A stretch of DNA of 64,000 bases from CAYVIB01 sp964451365 (GCA_964451365.1 CAYVIB010000024.1:1-64000), one strand, 5' to 3'. Positions 15,557 through 25,823 are shown, counted from the first letter of the stretch. The notes: generated from the letters alone by a model not told the origin. Numbers and translations are program-made.

Positions 15557-18500
15557 ATGACGCATGACTATGTTCACCTGCGAGTGCGAACCGAATACTC
15601 TCTTGTCGACAGCATCATTCGCATAAAGCCACTGGTGGCGCGGGTGGCGGAGTTAGGCATGCCTGCCTGCGCGATTACCGACTTCCACAACTTCTTCGGC
15701 CTGATCAAATTCTATAAAGCTGCGCAGGCCGCTGGAATCAAGCCTGTCTGCGGCTGCGATTTTCACCTGGTGCCCCGCGATGATGAAAGCAAACCTGGTG
15801 TTTTCACACTGTTGGCGATGAACGACACAGGTTACCGCAATATCACATCATTGATCTCACTCAGCTACCAGCAGGGCCAAAAGCATGGCGAACCCTATAT
15901 CAGGCGCGAATGGTTGAGTGAGCACGCTGAAGGCGTGATCGCGCTTTCCGGTGCCCGCCAGGGGGAAATAGGCCAGGCATTGGTGGCCAAGCGCCTGGAT
16001 GAAGCGGAGAGCCTGGCGCGCGAATGGATGTCGCTGTTTCCTGACCGGTTTTACCTGGAACTGCAACGCACCGGGCGCGAGAACGACGAGGCTCACCTGC
16101 ACGCCGCGCTGGCGTTGGCGGAAACGCTGCAGTGCCCGGTGGTGGCTACTAATGACGTGCGTTTTCTCGACCAGGATCAGTACGAGGTGCACGAAGCCCG
16201 CGTCTGTATCGGCGAAGGTCGCACTTTGGATGACCCGAGGCGCGAGCGCCGCTACAGCGACGAGCAGTACTTGCGTACCCCAGCCGAGATGGCCGAGCTT
16301 TTCAGCGATATCCCCGAGGCGCTCGAAAATACCGTTGAAGTTGCCAAACGCTGTACGCTTGATATACAGCTGGGCAAATACTTCCTGCCGGAGTACCCCA
16401 TACCCGAAGGCATGACAGAGAACCAGTTTTTTGAGCAGATCTGTTATCAGGGGTTGGAAAAACGCCTGGCAAGATTGTTGGACAGGGAGGATACGGATTA
16501 CGAAAGCAAACGGCAGCCCTATTTCGACCGCCTGAAGTTCGAGTTGGACATCATTATCCAGATGGGCTTCCCCGGTTACTTCCTGATTGTGATGGACTTC
16601 ATTCGCTGGGCCAAGGAACAGGGGATTCCGGTGGGGCCCGGCCGCGGTTCGGGCGCCGGCTCGCTGGTGGCTTATGCGCTGGATATTACCGATCTGGACC
16701 CCCTTGAATACGACTTGCTGTTCGAACGATTCCTCAACCCCGAGCGGGTGTCGATGCCCGACTTCGACATCGATTTCTGCATGGAAAACCGTGATCGGGT
16801 CATCGGATATGTGGCGGATCACTACGGGCGCGACGCGGTTTCCCAAATTATCACCTTCGGTACCATGGCGGCCAAGGCGGTGGTGCGCGACGTGGCGCGG
16901 GTGCAGGGTAAATCCTACGGCCTGGCGGACAAACTGTCGAAAATGATCCCGCCCGATATCGGTATGACGTTGAACAAGGCCTACGAGCAGGAAGAAGTCC
17001 TGCGGGAATTTCTGGCCAATGACAACGATGCCCAGGAAATCTGGGACATGGCTCTGCAGCTTGAAGGTGTCACCCGCAACGTCGGTAAACACGCTGGGGG
17101 CGTGGTAATCGCTCCCACAAGGCTGACAGACTTCTCCCCGCTGTATTGCGACGAGACCGGTAGTGGCCTGGTTACCCAGTTCGATAAGGGGGATGTGGAA
17201 GACGCGGGCCTCGTGAAATTTGACTTTCTGGGTTTGCGAACGCTGACCATCATCGACTGGGCGGTGAAAATGATCAACACCCAGCGGTCCAGAGCCGGTG
17301 ATGAGCCACTGGACATTTCCGCTATTCCGCTGAGTGACCCGGTAACCTTCGACATGCTGAAAAAAGCTGAAACCACGGCGGTTTTCCAGCTCGAATCCCG
17401 CGGCATGAAGGACCTGATCAGCCGCCTGAAGCCCGATAACCTGGAAGATATGATCGCCCTGGTGGCGTTGTTCCGGCCTGGTCCGCTACAGTCCGGCATG
17501 GTGGACGACTTTATCAATCGCAAACACGGCCGTGCCCAGGTGGCTTACCCGGACCCGAAATACCAGCATCCCTCGTTGAAGCCGATTCTCGAACCCACCT
17601 ACGGGGTTATCGTCTATCAGGAGCAGGTAATGCAGATCGCTCAGGTGTTGGCGGGTTATTCGCTCGGTGGCGCGGACCTTTTGCGTCGCGCGATGGGCAA
17701 AAAGAAGCCGGAGGAAATGGCCAAGCAGCGGGAAACGTTTGAATCCGGCGCGAAGGCCCAGGGCATCGACCCCGACCTGGCGATCAAAATTTTCGACCTG
17801 GTGGAAAAGTTTGCCGGTTACGGCTTTAACAAATCCCACTCGGCGGCCTATGCGCTGGTGTCCTACCAGACGGCCTGGCTCAAAGCGCATTACCCGGCCC
17901 ACTTCATGGCCGCCACCATGTCCTCGGATATGGACAAAACCGATAAGGTGGTCACCTTTATCGAAGAATGCCGCAACATGAAACTCAACCTGTTGCCGCC
18001 GGATGTGAATCGCGGCGAGTTTCAGTTTACGGTGGACGAAGACAACAACATTATTTACGGCCTGGGTGCCATCAAAGGCCTGGGCGAGGGGCCGGTGGAA
18101 GCCATTCTGACGGCTCGCAAGGATGGGCCGTTTACCGACCTGTTTGACTTCTGCGCCCGGGTGGACAGTCGCAAGATAAACAAGCGCGCGCTGGAGGCCC
18201 TGGTGCGAAGCGGCGCTTTTGATCGGCTCGGTCCGGGTGTCGATCTCGATTACGACCGCGCGGTGCTGTACGCCGCCATCGGCGAAGCGGTAAAAGCCGC
18301 GGAGCAAAGCGCCGCCAACGCCAGCGCCGGTATGTCCGACCTGTTTGGCGAGGTGGTGCCTAGCGCTGCAGCCGATGGCGATGTGTACCAGGATTTCCGC
18401 CAGGTGCGGCGCTGGAGCAACAAGGAGCGCCTGAATGGCGAGAAGGAGACACTGGGCCTCTACCTGACCGGTCACCCCATCGACGAATATGAAACGGAGA

Positions 18501-19057
18501 TGAAGCACCTGGTTTCCGCCAGAATCGCCGACCTCAAACCGGAAAAGAACAAGCAAAAGGTGGCGGGCCTGGTGGTGGGCTTTCGCGTGATGAAAACCAA
18601 GCGCGGAGACAGTATGGCTTTTATTACCCTGGACGACCGCACGGGCAGGATCGAGGTGGCGGTATTTGCCGATACCTTCAGCCAGCACAGGGACAAGCTG
18701 GTGAAGGACGCGCTGCTGGTGGTTGAGGGCCAGATCAGCCACGACGATTACAACGGCGGGCTCAAAATGCGAGCCGACGACGTGGTCGATCTCGCCGATG
18801 CGCGGGAACAAAGCGTTGCGGGCATCAAGCTCGTCTGGCACAGCGGCAGCCTGCCCGTGGAATACTCCAGCAAGCTGCGATCCCTGCTGGAATCCCACAC
18901 CGGTGGCGGTTGTCCAATTACTATCGTCTATGACCGTTCGGACGTGAATGCCGAAATCGTACTGGGGGAAAATTGGCGCGTTAAGCCCAACGATGATTTA
19001 TTGCAGTCGTTGCGCGTCCTGTACGGCAGCACTTCGGTCCAGTTGGTTTATCGTTAG
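15557..19057 (+). CDS. dnaE: DNA polymerase III alpha subunit
   Basis: The catalytic subunit of the replicative polymerase, 1166 residues (E. coli 1160). N-terminal PHP domain (VHLRVRTEYSLVDS, AITDFHNFFG), then the polymerase core with GPGRGSGAGSLVAYALDITDLDP and the catalytic aspartates of PDFDIDF (D402 and D404, matching E. coli D401/D403), GVTRNVGKHAGGVV, FDFLGLRTL, a finger region with RRAMGKKKPEEM and YGFNKSHSAAYA, and C-terminal helix-hairpin-helix and OB domains (MKTKRGDSMAFITLDD). The PHP HS/HT position is RT, as in inactive proofreading PHPs. ATG 15557 gives the expected N-terminus. accA follows after 120 nt, as in E. coli. Confidence 0.98.
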   Translation: MTHDYVHLRVRTEYSLVDSIIRIKPLVARVAELGMPACAITDFHNFFGLIKFYKAAQAAGIKPVCGCDFHLVPRDDESKPGVFTLLAMNDTGYRNITSLISLSYQQGQKHGEPYIRREWLSEHAEGVIALSGARQGEIGQALVAKRLDEAESLAREWMSLFPDRFYLELQRTGRENDEAHLHAALALAETLQCPVVATNDVRFLDQDQYEVHEARVCIGEGRTLDDPRRERRYSDEQYLRTPAEMAELFSDIPEALENTVEVAKRCTLDIQLGKYFLPEYPIPEGMTENQFFEQICYQGLEKRLARLLDREDTDYESKRQPYFDRLKFELDIIIQMGFPGYFLIVMDFIRWAKEQGIPVGPGRGSGAGSLVAYALDITDLDPLEYDLLFERFLNPERVSMPDFDIDFCMENRDRVIGYVADHYGRDAVSQIITFGTMAAKAVVRDVARVQGKSYGLADKLSKMIPPDIGMTLNKAYEQEEVLREFLANDNDAQEIWDMALQLEGVTRNVGKHAGGVVIAPTRLTDFSPLYCDETGSGLVTQFDKGDVEDAGLVKFDFLGLRTLTIIDWAVKMINTQRSRAGDEPLDISAIPLSDPVTFDMLKKAETTAVFQLESRGMKDLISRLKPDNLEDMIALVALFRPGPLQSGMVDDFINRKHGRAQVAYPDPKYQHPSLKPILEPTYGVIVYQEQVMQIAQVLAGYSLGGADLLRRAMGKKKPEEMAKQRETFESGAKAQGIDPDLAIKIFDLVEKFAGYGFNKSHSAAYALVSYQTAWLKAHYPAHFMAATMSSDMDKTDKVVTFIEECRNMKLNLLPPDVNRGEFQFTVDEDNNIIYGLGAIKGLGEGPVEAILTARKDGPFTDLFDFCARVDSRKINKRALEALVRSGAFDRLGPGVDLDYDRAVLYAAIGEAVKAAEQSAANASAGMSDLFGEVVPSAAADGDVYQDFRQVRRWSNKERLNGEKETLGLYLTGHPIDEYETEMKHLVSARIADLKPEKNKQKVAGLVVGFRVMKTKRGDSMAFITLDDRTGRIEVAVFADTFSQHRDKLVKDALLVVEGQISHDDYNGGLKMRADDVVDLADAREQSVAGIKLVWHSGSLPVEYSSKLRSLLESHTGGGCPITIVYDRSDVNAEIVLGENWRVKPNDDLLQSLRVLYGSTSVQLVYR

Positions 19058-19177
19058 TGTCTGTTCGAGCAGTCTCCGGGCCGATGGCTTTTCGAGGGAT
19101 GATGTCCTTTCGGCCGTCCGTCCGGTAATGCTAGAATTCACCCCCCAATTGCGTAAGCCAACAGGTGTTCTAACCCC

Positions 19178-20128
19178 ATGAATTTAAACTATCTCGATTT
19201 CGAACAGCCGATTGCGGTATTGGAAGGCAAAATTGAAGAATTGCAGCTGGTTGGTTCCGACAACGATCTTAATATCAGCGACGAGATAGAACGCCTGCGG
19301 GAAAAAAGCACCAAGCTGACCGAAAGTATCTACTCCAACCTGTCCCCCTGGCAAATCGTTCAGGTGGCCCGCCATCCACAACGTCCATACAGTTCGGATT
19401 ATATTTCCCGCATATTCGAGGATTGGGATGAGCTGCATGGTGATCGCCATTTCGGTGACGATAAAGCCATTATCGGCGGGATCGGTCGTTTAAACGGTAA
19501 GCCTGTAATGGTTATCGGTGAGGAAAAAGGGCGTAGCGTCAAGGATAAAGTGCATCGCAATTTCGGCATGCCCAAACCCGAGGGTTACCGCAAAGCCTTG
19601 CGATTGATGGAAACGGCGGAGCGGTTCAAATTGCCTGTTCTGACCCTGATCGACACTCCCGGCGCTTATCCCGGCATCGACAGTGAAGAGCGTGGCATCA
19701 GCGAGTCCATTGCTCAAAATCTCGCGGTTATGTCGCGTTTACGGTCACCGATTATTTGCACCGTTATTGGCGAAGGATCCTCGGGCGGTGCGCTGGCGAT
19801 AGGCGTGGGTGACCACTTGAATATGTTGCAGTATGCAACCTACTTCGTGATTTCTCCGGAAGGATGCGCCAATATCATTTGGAAAACGGTGGAAAAAGCG
19901 CCTCTCGCGGCGGAAGCCATGGGTGTAACTTCCAGCGTGCTGGAAGAAATGGGAATTGTCGATGAAACCATAAAAGAGCCGATGGGCGGAGCGCATCGCA
20001 ATATCGATGCGATGGCCTCCACGCTAAAAGAACGCCTGTCTTTACAGCTCGAACTGCTGCAGTCGCAGAATATAGAGACCTTGTTGGAGAAGCGCTACCA
20101 GCGCCTGATGAGCTACGGTAACGATTAA
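19178..20128 (+). CDS. accA: Acetyl-CoA carboxylase carboxyltransferase subunit alpha
   Basis: The alpha subunit of the carboxyltransferase that moves carboxyl from carboxybiotin to acetyl-CoA to give malonyl-CoA, the first step of fatty-acid synthesis; partners are AccD, AccB and AccC, not in the window. 316 residues (E. coli 319). It starts MNLNYLDFEQPIAVLEGKI, has the coenzyme A and oxyanion segments (GMPKPEGYRKALRLM, TLIDTPGAYPGIDSEERG, GEGSSGGALAIGVGD) and the SPEGCANIIWK motif. Cytoplasmic. It lies downstream of dnaE in the conserved gammaproteobacterial order; the usual next gene tilS is absent here. Confidence 0.98.
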   Translation: MNLNYLDFEQPIAVLEGKIEELQLVGSDNDLNISDEIERLREKSTKLTESIYSNLSPWQIVQVARHPQRPYSSDYISRIFEDWDELHGDRHFGDDKAIIGGIGRLNGKPVMVIGEEKGRSVKDKVHRNFGMPKPEGYRKALRLMETAERFKLPVLTLIDTPGAYPGIDSEERGISESIAQNLAVMSRLRSPIICTVIGEGSSGGALAIGVGDHLNMLQYATYFVISPEGCANIIWKTVEKAPLAAEAMGVTSSVLEEMGIVDETIKEPMGGAHRNIDAMASTLKERLSLQLELLQSQNIETLLEKRYQRLMSYGND

Positions 20129-20447
20129 AATGAAAAAATTGCCCGTTGCTATATTGGTGATGGCAATTCCTTGCGGGTGCGGCGGAACCCGATTCTTCGC
20201 CCCGTGAAAAAAGGCATTTACCTGCAATTCGATTTTTCGGTTTGGTGAAAAACAGCACGGGTGGATTAATCCGGCGTTACCACCTCTAAGGCAACTTGCC
20301 CGATAAAAGAGTGCGACAGTATTTTAAAAAAAAGCAGGATGGTAAATGGCAGCCCTGGTTCGTAGGGGTTTATAAAAAGCCCAACTTAATTTATTTATTT
20401 TCTCGCGTGTTCCCAATTCCCTTTGTGGCAAGTCAGCTTCTTAAAAC
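20129..20447. other. Intergenic stretch between accA and hrpA
   Basis: 319 bp without a supported gene. A 25-codon frame (20130-20207, MKKLPVAILVMAIPCGCG) starts one base after the accA stop and looks like the beginning of a lipoprotein signal peptide but ends at once. A 60-codon frame at 20296-20478 runs into hrpA and is not recognisable. This could be the remains of a small exported-protein gene. No terminator with a T run was found. Confidence 0.4.
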
Positions 20448-23400
20448 ATGTCGATTAACACCACGGATTTTGACCTGAATACTTTCGATTCCGAGTTGGA
20501 ATCGACTCTTCTTGTCGACCGCCGGAATCTGCGCAATCAGTATCAAAATATCTTAAAGCGGCAAAAACAAAACCAGCCGGTGGATCAAGCAATTCCCCGG
20601 CTGGTTGAAAAACTTCAATCATCCCGGGATCGGGTGCTGGAAAAACAAAACAACCTGCCGCGGGTTTTCTTTCCGGAAGAACTTCCCATTTCGCAAAAGA
20701 AGGATGATATTGCGCGGCTGATTGTGGAAAACCAGGTAGTTATTCTCGCGGGAGAAACCGGGTCGGGCAAAACCACCCAAATTCCGAAGATATGCCTGTC
20801 TCTCGGCCTGGGTATAAAAGGCATGATTGGTCATACGCAGCCAAGGCGTATCGCCGCGCGAACCGTTGCCAGTCGCATCGCGGAGGAATTGCAGGTCGAA
20901 CTGGGTGGGGCGGTGGGTTACCAGGTGCGGTTTACCGACCACTCCGGCAAAGACACCTACATCAAATTAATGACTGACGGCATTCTGCTGGCGGAAATTC
21001 AACACGACCCCCTGTTGCTCAAGTACGACACACTGATTATCGACGAAGCCCACGAGCGCAGTCTCAATATTGATTTCCTGCTCGGTTACATCAAACAGAT
21101 ACTACCCAAACGACCGGACCTGAAAGTTATTGTCACCTCCGCCACCATCGACCTGGAGCGCTTTTCCAACCATTTTGATAGCGCCCCGGTTATTGAAGTA
21201 TCCGGCCGGACTTATCCGGTGGACGTACTTTACGAGCCCTGGCAGGATAAATTCGAGGACGTTAACGAAGCGATTGTGGATGCCGTGAGCCAGGTGTTGG
21301 AACTCAGCAAGGGGCAGGGCGGAGATATCCTGGTTTTCCTCAGCGGCGAGCGGGAAATACGCGAAGCTTCCCACGCAATAAAAAAAGCGGGATTCCAGCA
21401 TCTGGAAATCTTGCCGCTGTACGCGCGCTTGAGTTTGGCGGAGCAGAATCGGGTATTTCAGCCACACAAGGGTCGTCGTGTGGTGCTGGCCACCAATGTG
21501 GCGGAAACCTCCATTACAGTGCCTGGAATTCGCTTTGTTATTGATCCGGGTACCGCTCGCGTAAAGCGCTACAGCTTGCGCACCAAGGTTCAGCGGCTGC
21601 CAATCGAAGCTATTTCCCAGGCCAGCGCTGAGCAGCGGAAAGGTCGCTGTGGCCGGGTCAGCGCGGGTGTGTGCGTTCGTTTGTACGAAAAAGCCGATTT
21701 TGATAATCGGCCGCAATTCACCGAAGCGGAAATCCTGCGTAGCAATCTCGCTGCCGTCGTTTTGCAAATGTTGCAGTTGCGCATCGGCGACATTCGAAAA
21801 TTTCCTTTTGTCGATCGTCCCGATAAGCGGCTGATTTCTGACGGTTACAAACTGCTGGAAGAACTCGGGGCGGTGGATCGGAACAATCGCATTACCGGAG
21901 TGGGTAAACAGTTGCAGGCATTTCCGCTCGACCCTAGGATCGCGCGTATGCTGCTGGCAGCAAAGGATCATGCCTGTCTCAAGGAAATGCTGATTATCGC
22001 CAGTGGCATGACCATTCAGGACCCGCGTGAACGACCGGCCGACAAGCAGCAGGCGGCAGACGAACAGCATCGCCGCTTCCGGGATGAAAAGTCGGATTTC
22101 CTGTCACTGGTGAACTTGTGGAATTACATCGAAAACCAGCGCCAGGAACTTTCGCAAAATCAATTGCGGAAGCTGTGCCAGAAAGAGTTCCTGAATTTTC
22201 TGCGAATAAAAGAGTGGCGGGACCTGCACTACCAACTCAGGATCACCATAAAAAAACTTGGCTGGAAAGAGAACCAGGAACCCACGCACTACGAGGTGCT
22301 TCACCGCGCGCTGATTGCGGGGCTGATATCCAATGTAGGTCAAAAGTCCGAGGAAGGGGATAAATCGCCGGCGGAAAAAGGCCGCAAAACATCGAGAGAA
22401 TACCGGGGCACGCGCAACCGCAAATTCCAGATATTTCCCGGCTCGTCCCAGGTGAAAAAGAATCACAAATGGATTGTATTCGCGGAAATTATAGAGACCA
22501 GCAATTTATTCGCCCACAGCGTTGCGTGCATCGAACCGGAATGGGTGTTGGATGCCGCTGGCCACCTGGTAAAACATCATTATTACGAACCGCACTACGA
22601 CATTAAAAGCGGACAGGTGAAGGCATTCGTGCGAATCACCTTGTTCGGGCTGGTGTTAGTGGAAAAGAAGCGGGTCGGCTTTAACAAGGTAGATCCGGTG
22701 ACGGCGCGCAAGGTATTTATTCGCGCGGCGCTGGTGGAGGGCGGTTACCGTGGCGACGGTGAGTTTTTCCGGCACAACCAGGCGCTGGTTGAAAGTGTGC
22801 TGGAACTGGAAGCCAAATCCCGGCGTCGGGATATTCTGGTGGAAGAACAGGTGATTTTCGATTTTTACAACGCGCTGCTACCGGAAAATATCGGCAACCT
22901 CGCCGGCTTCGAGCACTGGCGAAAGTCCGCTGAGAAGGAGGCGCCGAAACTGCTTTGCCTGGTGCCGGAACTGCTTATGCGGCACAGCGCAGGCGACATC
23001 ACCGAAGCGCAGTTTCCCGACCAGGTTACCTACGATGGCTTGACGCTACCGGTGACCTACCATTTCGACCCGGGCAGCATCGACGATGGTGTCAGCGTAC
23101 TGGTGCCCGTTTCGCTGTTGCATAACCTGCCGGCGAACTACCTGGACTGGGTTGTGCCGGGTGTACTGCGGGATAAATGTATTGCTTTGCTAAAGGCGTT
23201 GCCGAAAAAACTCCGCAAGCAACTGGTGCCGGTACCGCAATATGTTGATCGGGTTCTGCCGCGATTGCAGGCGTGTAACAAGCCGCTGACGGAAGTGCTT
23301 GGAAATGAATTATCACGCATAGCGAACGTATCGTTTCAGGCCGGGGACTGGAATCAGGATTCCCTCGACGATTTCTATCTCATGAATATCAAATTGCTTA

Positions 23401-24392
23401 ACGACGAGGGCGAGGTGATAGACCAGGCGCGGGATATCGAAAAACTTCGCCGGCAGTATCACCAGCAGGCCAAGCGAACCATTCGCGAAGCCGGAACGGA
23501 TATCGAGCGGCAAAATATACAGCAGTGGGATTTTGATGAGCTGCCAAAGGCGGTTCAACTGGATCGCGGCGGCGTAAAAATTACCGCTTATCCTGCGTTA
23601 ATCGACAGGCAAACCGGAGTTGACCTGCGGGTTCTGGATAATCCGAACGAGGCGGAATACAAGTCGAAATTCGGCCTGTGCCGCCTTGCCGATCTGGCGA
23701 TGGGGCAGACCACGAAGTATCTGCGCAAGCAGCTGTTGAAGGGAAAGGATATCGGTTTGTCAATAGTGAATCTGGGAGACCGAGTACAGGTGGTGGACCA
23801 GATTATTCTCGCCGCCATCTGGAACTCCTGTTTTGAAAAGGGGGATGATCACGAGGACGGACTCGTTCGCTCGCAAGTGATGTTTGAACAGTGTGTGGAG
23901 AAAGGCAAAGCGCAGGCGGTGGAAGCCGCTCAATCGTATGAGGATAATTTACTGTGTATTCTCCAGATGGTGGTGGAAATCAGGAAAATAATGAAAAGCA
24001 ACAAAAATGCCCTTGCGCTGGCGTTTTGTTTCGCGGACATTAACCGCCAGTTGGAGCTGCTGATCGCACCCAATTTTCTATTCGGCATGGGTCGGAACCA
24101 ACTTTCGCGCTACCCTGTGTACCTGCAGGCTATCAAGGTGCGGCTGGAAAAAGCGCCGGCGGACCCTCACCGGGACAAACTGGCGATTGCCTCGATTGAT
24201 AAACATCTGCAGAATCACCTCGATCGTATGCATAAACAGGGAGAGGCAAAATACGATAAAGATCGGGAATGGCAGCATTACCGCTGGATGATTGAGGAGC
24301 TGCGCGTATCCTTGTTTGCCCAGACACTGAAAACGTCGATGCCGGTATCGGAAAAGCGTCTTGATAAACAGTGGAGCCTGGTTAATCGGTAG
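20448..24392 (+). CDS. hrpA: ATP-dependent RNA helicase HrpA
   Basis: A 1314-residue DEAH-box RNA helicase (E. coli HrpA 1300), linked to rescue of stalled or collided ribosomes and mRNA processing. Walker A GETGSGKTTQIPK, DEAH box IIDEAHERSLN, SAT motif VTSATIDLERF, TNVAETSITVPGI, and QRKGRCGRV are visible in order within the first 450 residues. The helicase-associated domains and the long DUF3418 C-terminus typical of HrpA follow (ILVEEQVIFDFY, GVKITAYPALID). Cytoplasmic, full length, apparently intact. ATG 20448 has only a weak ribosome site. Monocistronic by spacing; the next gene has its own leader. Confidence 0.97.
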   Translation: MSINTTDFDLNTFDSELESTLLVDRRNLRNQYQNILKRQKQNQPVDQAIPRLVEKLQSSRDRVLEKQNNLPRVFFPEELPISQKKDDIARLIVENQVVILAGETGSGKTTQIPKICLSLGLGIKGMIGHTQPRRIAARTVASRIAEELQVELGGAVGYQVRFTDHSGKDTYIKLMTDGILLAEIQHDPLLLKYDTLIIDEAHERSLNIDFLLGYIKQILPKRPDLKVIVTSATIDLERFSNHFDSAPVIEVSGRTYPVDVLYEPWQDKFEDVNEAIVDAVSQVLELSKGQGGDILVFLSGEREIREASHAIKKAGFQHLEILPLYARLSLAEQNRVFQPHKGRRVVLATNVAETSITVPGIRFVIDPGTARVKRYSLRTKVQRLPIEAISQASAEQRKGRCGRVSAGVCVRLYEKADFDNRPQFTEAEILRSNLAAVVLQMLQLRIGDIRKFPFVDRPDKRLISDGYKLLEELGAVDRNNRITGVGKQLQAFPLDPRIARMLLAAKDHACLKEMLIIASGMTIQDPRERPADKQQAADEQHRRFRDEKSDFLSLVNLWNYIENQRQELSQNQLRKLCQKEFLNFLRIKEWRDLHYQLRITIKKLGWKENQEPTHYEVLHRALIAGLISNVGQKSEEGDKSPAEKGRKTSREYRGTRNRKFQIFPGSSQVKKNHKWIVFAEIIETSNLFAHSVACIEPEWVLDAAGHLVKHHYYEPHYDIKSGQVKAFVRITLFGLVLVEKKRVGFNKVDPVTARKVFIRAALVEGGYRGDGEFFRHNQALVESVLELEAKSRRRDILVEEQVIFDFYNALLPENIGNLAGFEHWRKSAEKEAPKLLCLVPELLMRHSAGDITEAQFPDQVTYDGLTLPVTYHFDPGSIDDGVSVLVPVSLLHNLPANYLDWVVPGVLRDKCIALLKALPKKLRKQLVPVPQYVDRVLPRLQACNKPLTEVLGNELSRIANVSFQAGDWNQDSLDDFYLMNIKLLNDEGEVIDQARDIEKLRRQYHQQAKRTIREAGTDIERQNIQQWDFDELPKAVQLDRGGVKITAYPALIDRQTGVDLRVLDNPNEAEYKSKFGLCRLADLAMGQTTKYLRKQLLKGKDIGLSIVNLGDRVQVVDQIILAAIWNSCFEKGDDHEDGLVRSQVMFEQCVEKGKAQAVEAAQSYEDNLLCILQMVVEIRKIMKSNKNALALAFCFADINRQLELLIAPNFLFGMGRNQLSRYPVYLQAIKVRLEKAPADPHRDKLAIASIDKHLQNHLDRMHKQGEAKYDKDREWQHYRWMIEELRVSLFAQTLKTSMPVSEKRLDKQWSLVNR

Positions 24393-24630
24393 TGAGCAAA
24401 AATACATCTTGTAACAGACATGCCACCATGGCTACGTTAGAATCGCACACGTTATGGCGAGTGGGCTGCACGCAAAGTTCGGAAACAGTTCGCTTCGCCA
24501 GGACGCCGGGCCCGGCGTTGGAAAAGTTCGAAGTCGCACCACTATTCCTGCGCTTTTCCGCCTTGATCTGAACGCCCTGGTTGTGCTTTTACGAATTTCA
24601 CCAACAGCTTACTTGAGAAGGAATATTGCT

Positions 24631-25419
24631 TTGGATCCACTAAAAAAAATGGCACAGTTTCCACCTGTAATTAATCGTGTTGTACGGTTTGTCGCGCTGG
24701 CCGCTGTTGTTTCGCTGGTAAGCGCTTGCGCATCGCACGAAAAAAAGGATGCGACAGGAGATGATTTTACAGTTCAGCAACCTGATAAAGATCGCTTCGA
24801 AGGGTTTAACCGGACGATGTTTTCGTTCAACCAGACTCTCGATAAATGGATATTGAAACCCGTGGCGAAAGGGTATCGGTGGGTTGCCCCGAAACCTGTC
24901 GAGATCGGTGTAAACAATTTTTTTAGCAACCTCGGCGAGGTGAGCAATATCGTTAATGATGTGTTGCAGTGGAAGTGGGAACAGGCGGGTAACGATACCG
25001 GCCGAATATTGATTAACTCCACGGTGGGGGTGCTGGGCCTTTTTGATGTGGCCAGCCCCGCCGGACTTGAGCGAAGCGATGGTGAGGATTTTGGCCAGAC
25101 CCTGGCGGTCTGGGGCGTTCCGCGGGGACCCTACCTGGTGTTGCCGTTAATGGGACCGGCGACGGTAAGGGATGGCACGGGCATGCCGGTTGAATGGTAT
25201 CTGGATCCGGTATCCTATCTGGACCCGCCCAGGGATGAATACCTGGTGAAAGGGCTGGACATTGTTCGCCAGCGCGCCGAGTTGTTGGATGTTGAGGATC
25301 TTGTTTCCGGTGATATGTATATTTTTATGCGGGACGCCTACCTGCAACGCCGTAACTATTTAATTAATGACGGCGAAGTGGAAGACGATTTTGGTGCGGA
25401 CGCGTTTGAGGACTTTTAA
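24631..25419 (+). CDS. mlaA: Outer-membrane lipoprotein MlaA (VacJ)
   Basis: A 262-residue lipoprotein that removes misplaced phospholipids from the outer leaflet of the outer membrane and passes them to the MlaC/MlaFEDB system. Lipobox LVSAC follows a hydrophobic stretch. The MlaA core shows DRFEGFNRTMFSFNQTLDKWILKPVAKGYRW, VSNIVNDVLQWKWEQAGNDTGRILINSTVGVLGLFDVAS, and FGQTLAVWGVPRGPYLVLPLMGP. TTG 24631 is chosen because GAGAAGGA (24615-24622) lies 8 nt upstream; ATG 24649 has no ribosome site, and the frame to 24454 adds non-signal sequence. The remaining mla genes are not in the window. A 10-bp hairpin follows the stop. Confidence 0.95.
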   Translation: MDPLKKMAQFPPVINRVVRFVALAAVVSLVSACASHEKKDATGDDFTVQQPDKDRFEGFNRTMFSFNQTLDKWILKPVAKGYRWVAPKPVEIGVNNFFSNLGEVSNIVNDVLQWKWEQAGNDTGRILINSTVGVLGLFDVASPAGLERSDGEDFGQTLAVWGVPRGPYLVLPLMGPATVRDGTGMPVEWYLDPVSYLDPPRDEYLVKGLDIVRQRAELLDVEDLVSGDMYIFMRDAYLQRRNYLINDGEVEDDFGADAFEDF

Positions 25420-25430
25420 CCGCGATTGTA

Positions 25431-25455
25431 TTGGCTGGTTCTTTTAACCAGCCAA
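25431..25455. terminator. Hairpin between the convergent mlaA and PilZ genes
   Basis: TTGGCTGGTT (25431-25440) pairs perfectly with AACCAGCCAA (25446-25455) around CTTTT. There is no T run on the + strand (TCATT follows) and none on the minus strand, so it is a weak or Rho-assisted terminator shared by the convergent genes. Confidence 0.45.
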
Positions 25456-25508
25456 TCATTACCTCCTGATCCAGAACCTTTTCACTGGTTCAGCGCCTTA
25501 GATCAGCA

Positions 25509-25823
25509 TTAATTGAGCACCTTTTCAATTCTCAGGCCCAGCAGACATTTTTGCTCCCGGGTAGACGATGGCAAAATTCGGGCGACGGTGGTTTCCGCAT
25601 GCAGTATGGGTCCATTTTTCCCGGTCGATTTTATGGTGACTTCGACATTGGTGCCCACTGACAGTGCATCGTCGAGTTCAATCAGCATGCCGCCCCCGCT
25701 TAAATCGCGGCATATCCCCATCAGGCTTTTGCGTTCATTGCTAACCAGCAACTGCGCGGCAACATCAACTTTAATGCGATTGAAGTTGCGTTTCTCCCCT
25801 TCACTGTAATACGGCAAAATCAT
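25509..25823 (-). CDS. PilZ-domain protein, probable c-di-GMP receptor
   Basis: A 104-residue single PilZ domain. The RxxxR signature (R12-N-F-N-R16) and the D-x-S-x-x-G signature (D40-L-S-G-G-G45) that together bind cyclic di-GMP are both present, so ligand binding is expected. Minus-strand ATG 25823 is preceded by GAGGT at a good distance. No membrane segment, so a cytoplasmic effector. It is convergent with mlaA and divergent from the phosphatase/STAS/cyclase operon that starts about 220 bp away, which suggests a shared c-di-GMP circuit. Its output partner is unknown. Confidence 0.9.
   Translation of the reverse strand: MILPYYSEGEKRNFNRIKVDVAAQLLVSNERKSLMGICRDLSGGGMLIELDDALSVGTNVEVTIKSTGKNGPILHAETTVARILPSSTREQKCLLGLRIEKVLN

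Noticed and set aside
15857..18898. Long open frames (411 and 470 codons) on the strand opposite dnaE
   Set aside because: They lie fully antisense to a conserved, intact dnaE, have histidine/glutamine/arginine-rich composition typical of shadow frames in GC-rich genes, and lack ribosome sites or recognisable domains.
21102..22070. A 322-codon frame opposite hrpA
   Set aside because: Antisense to the helicase core motifs; no start signal and no domain.
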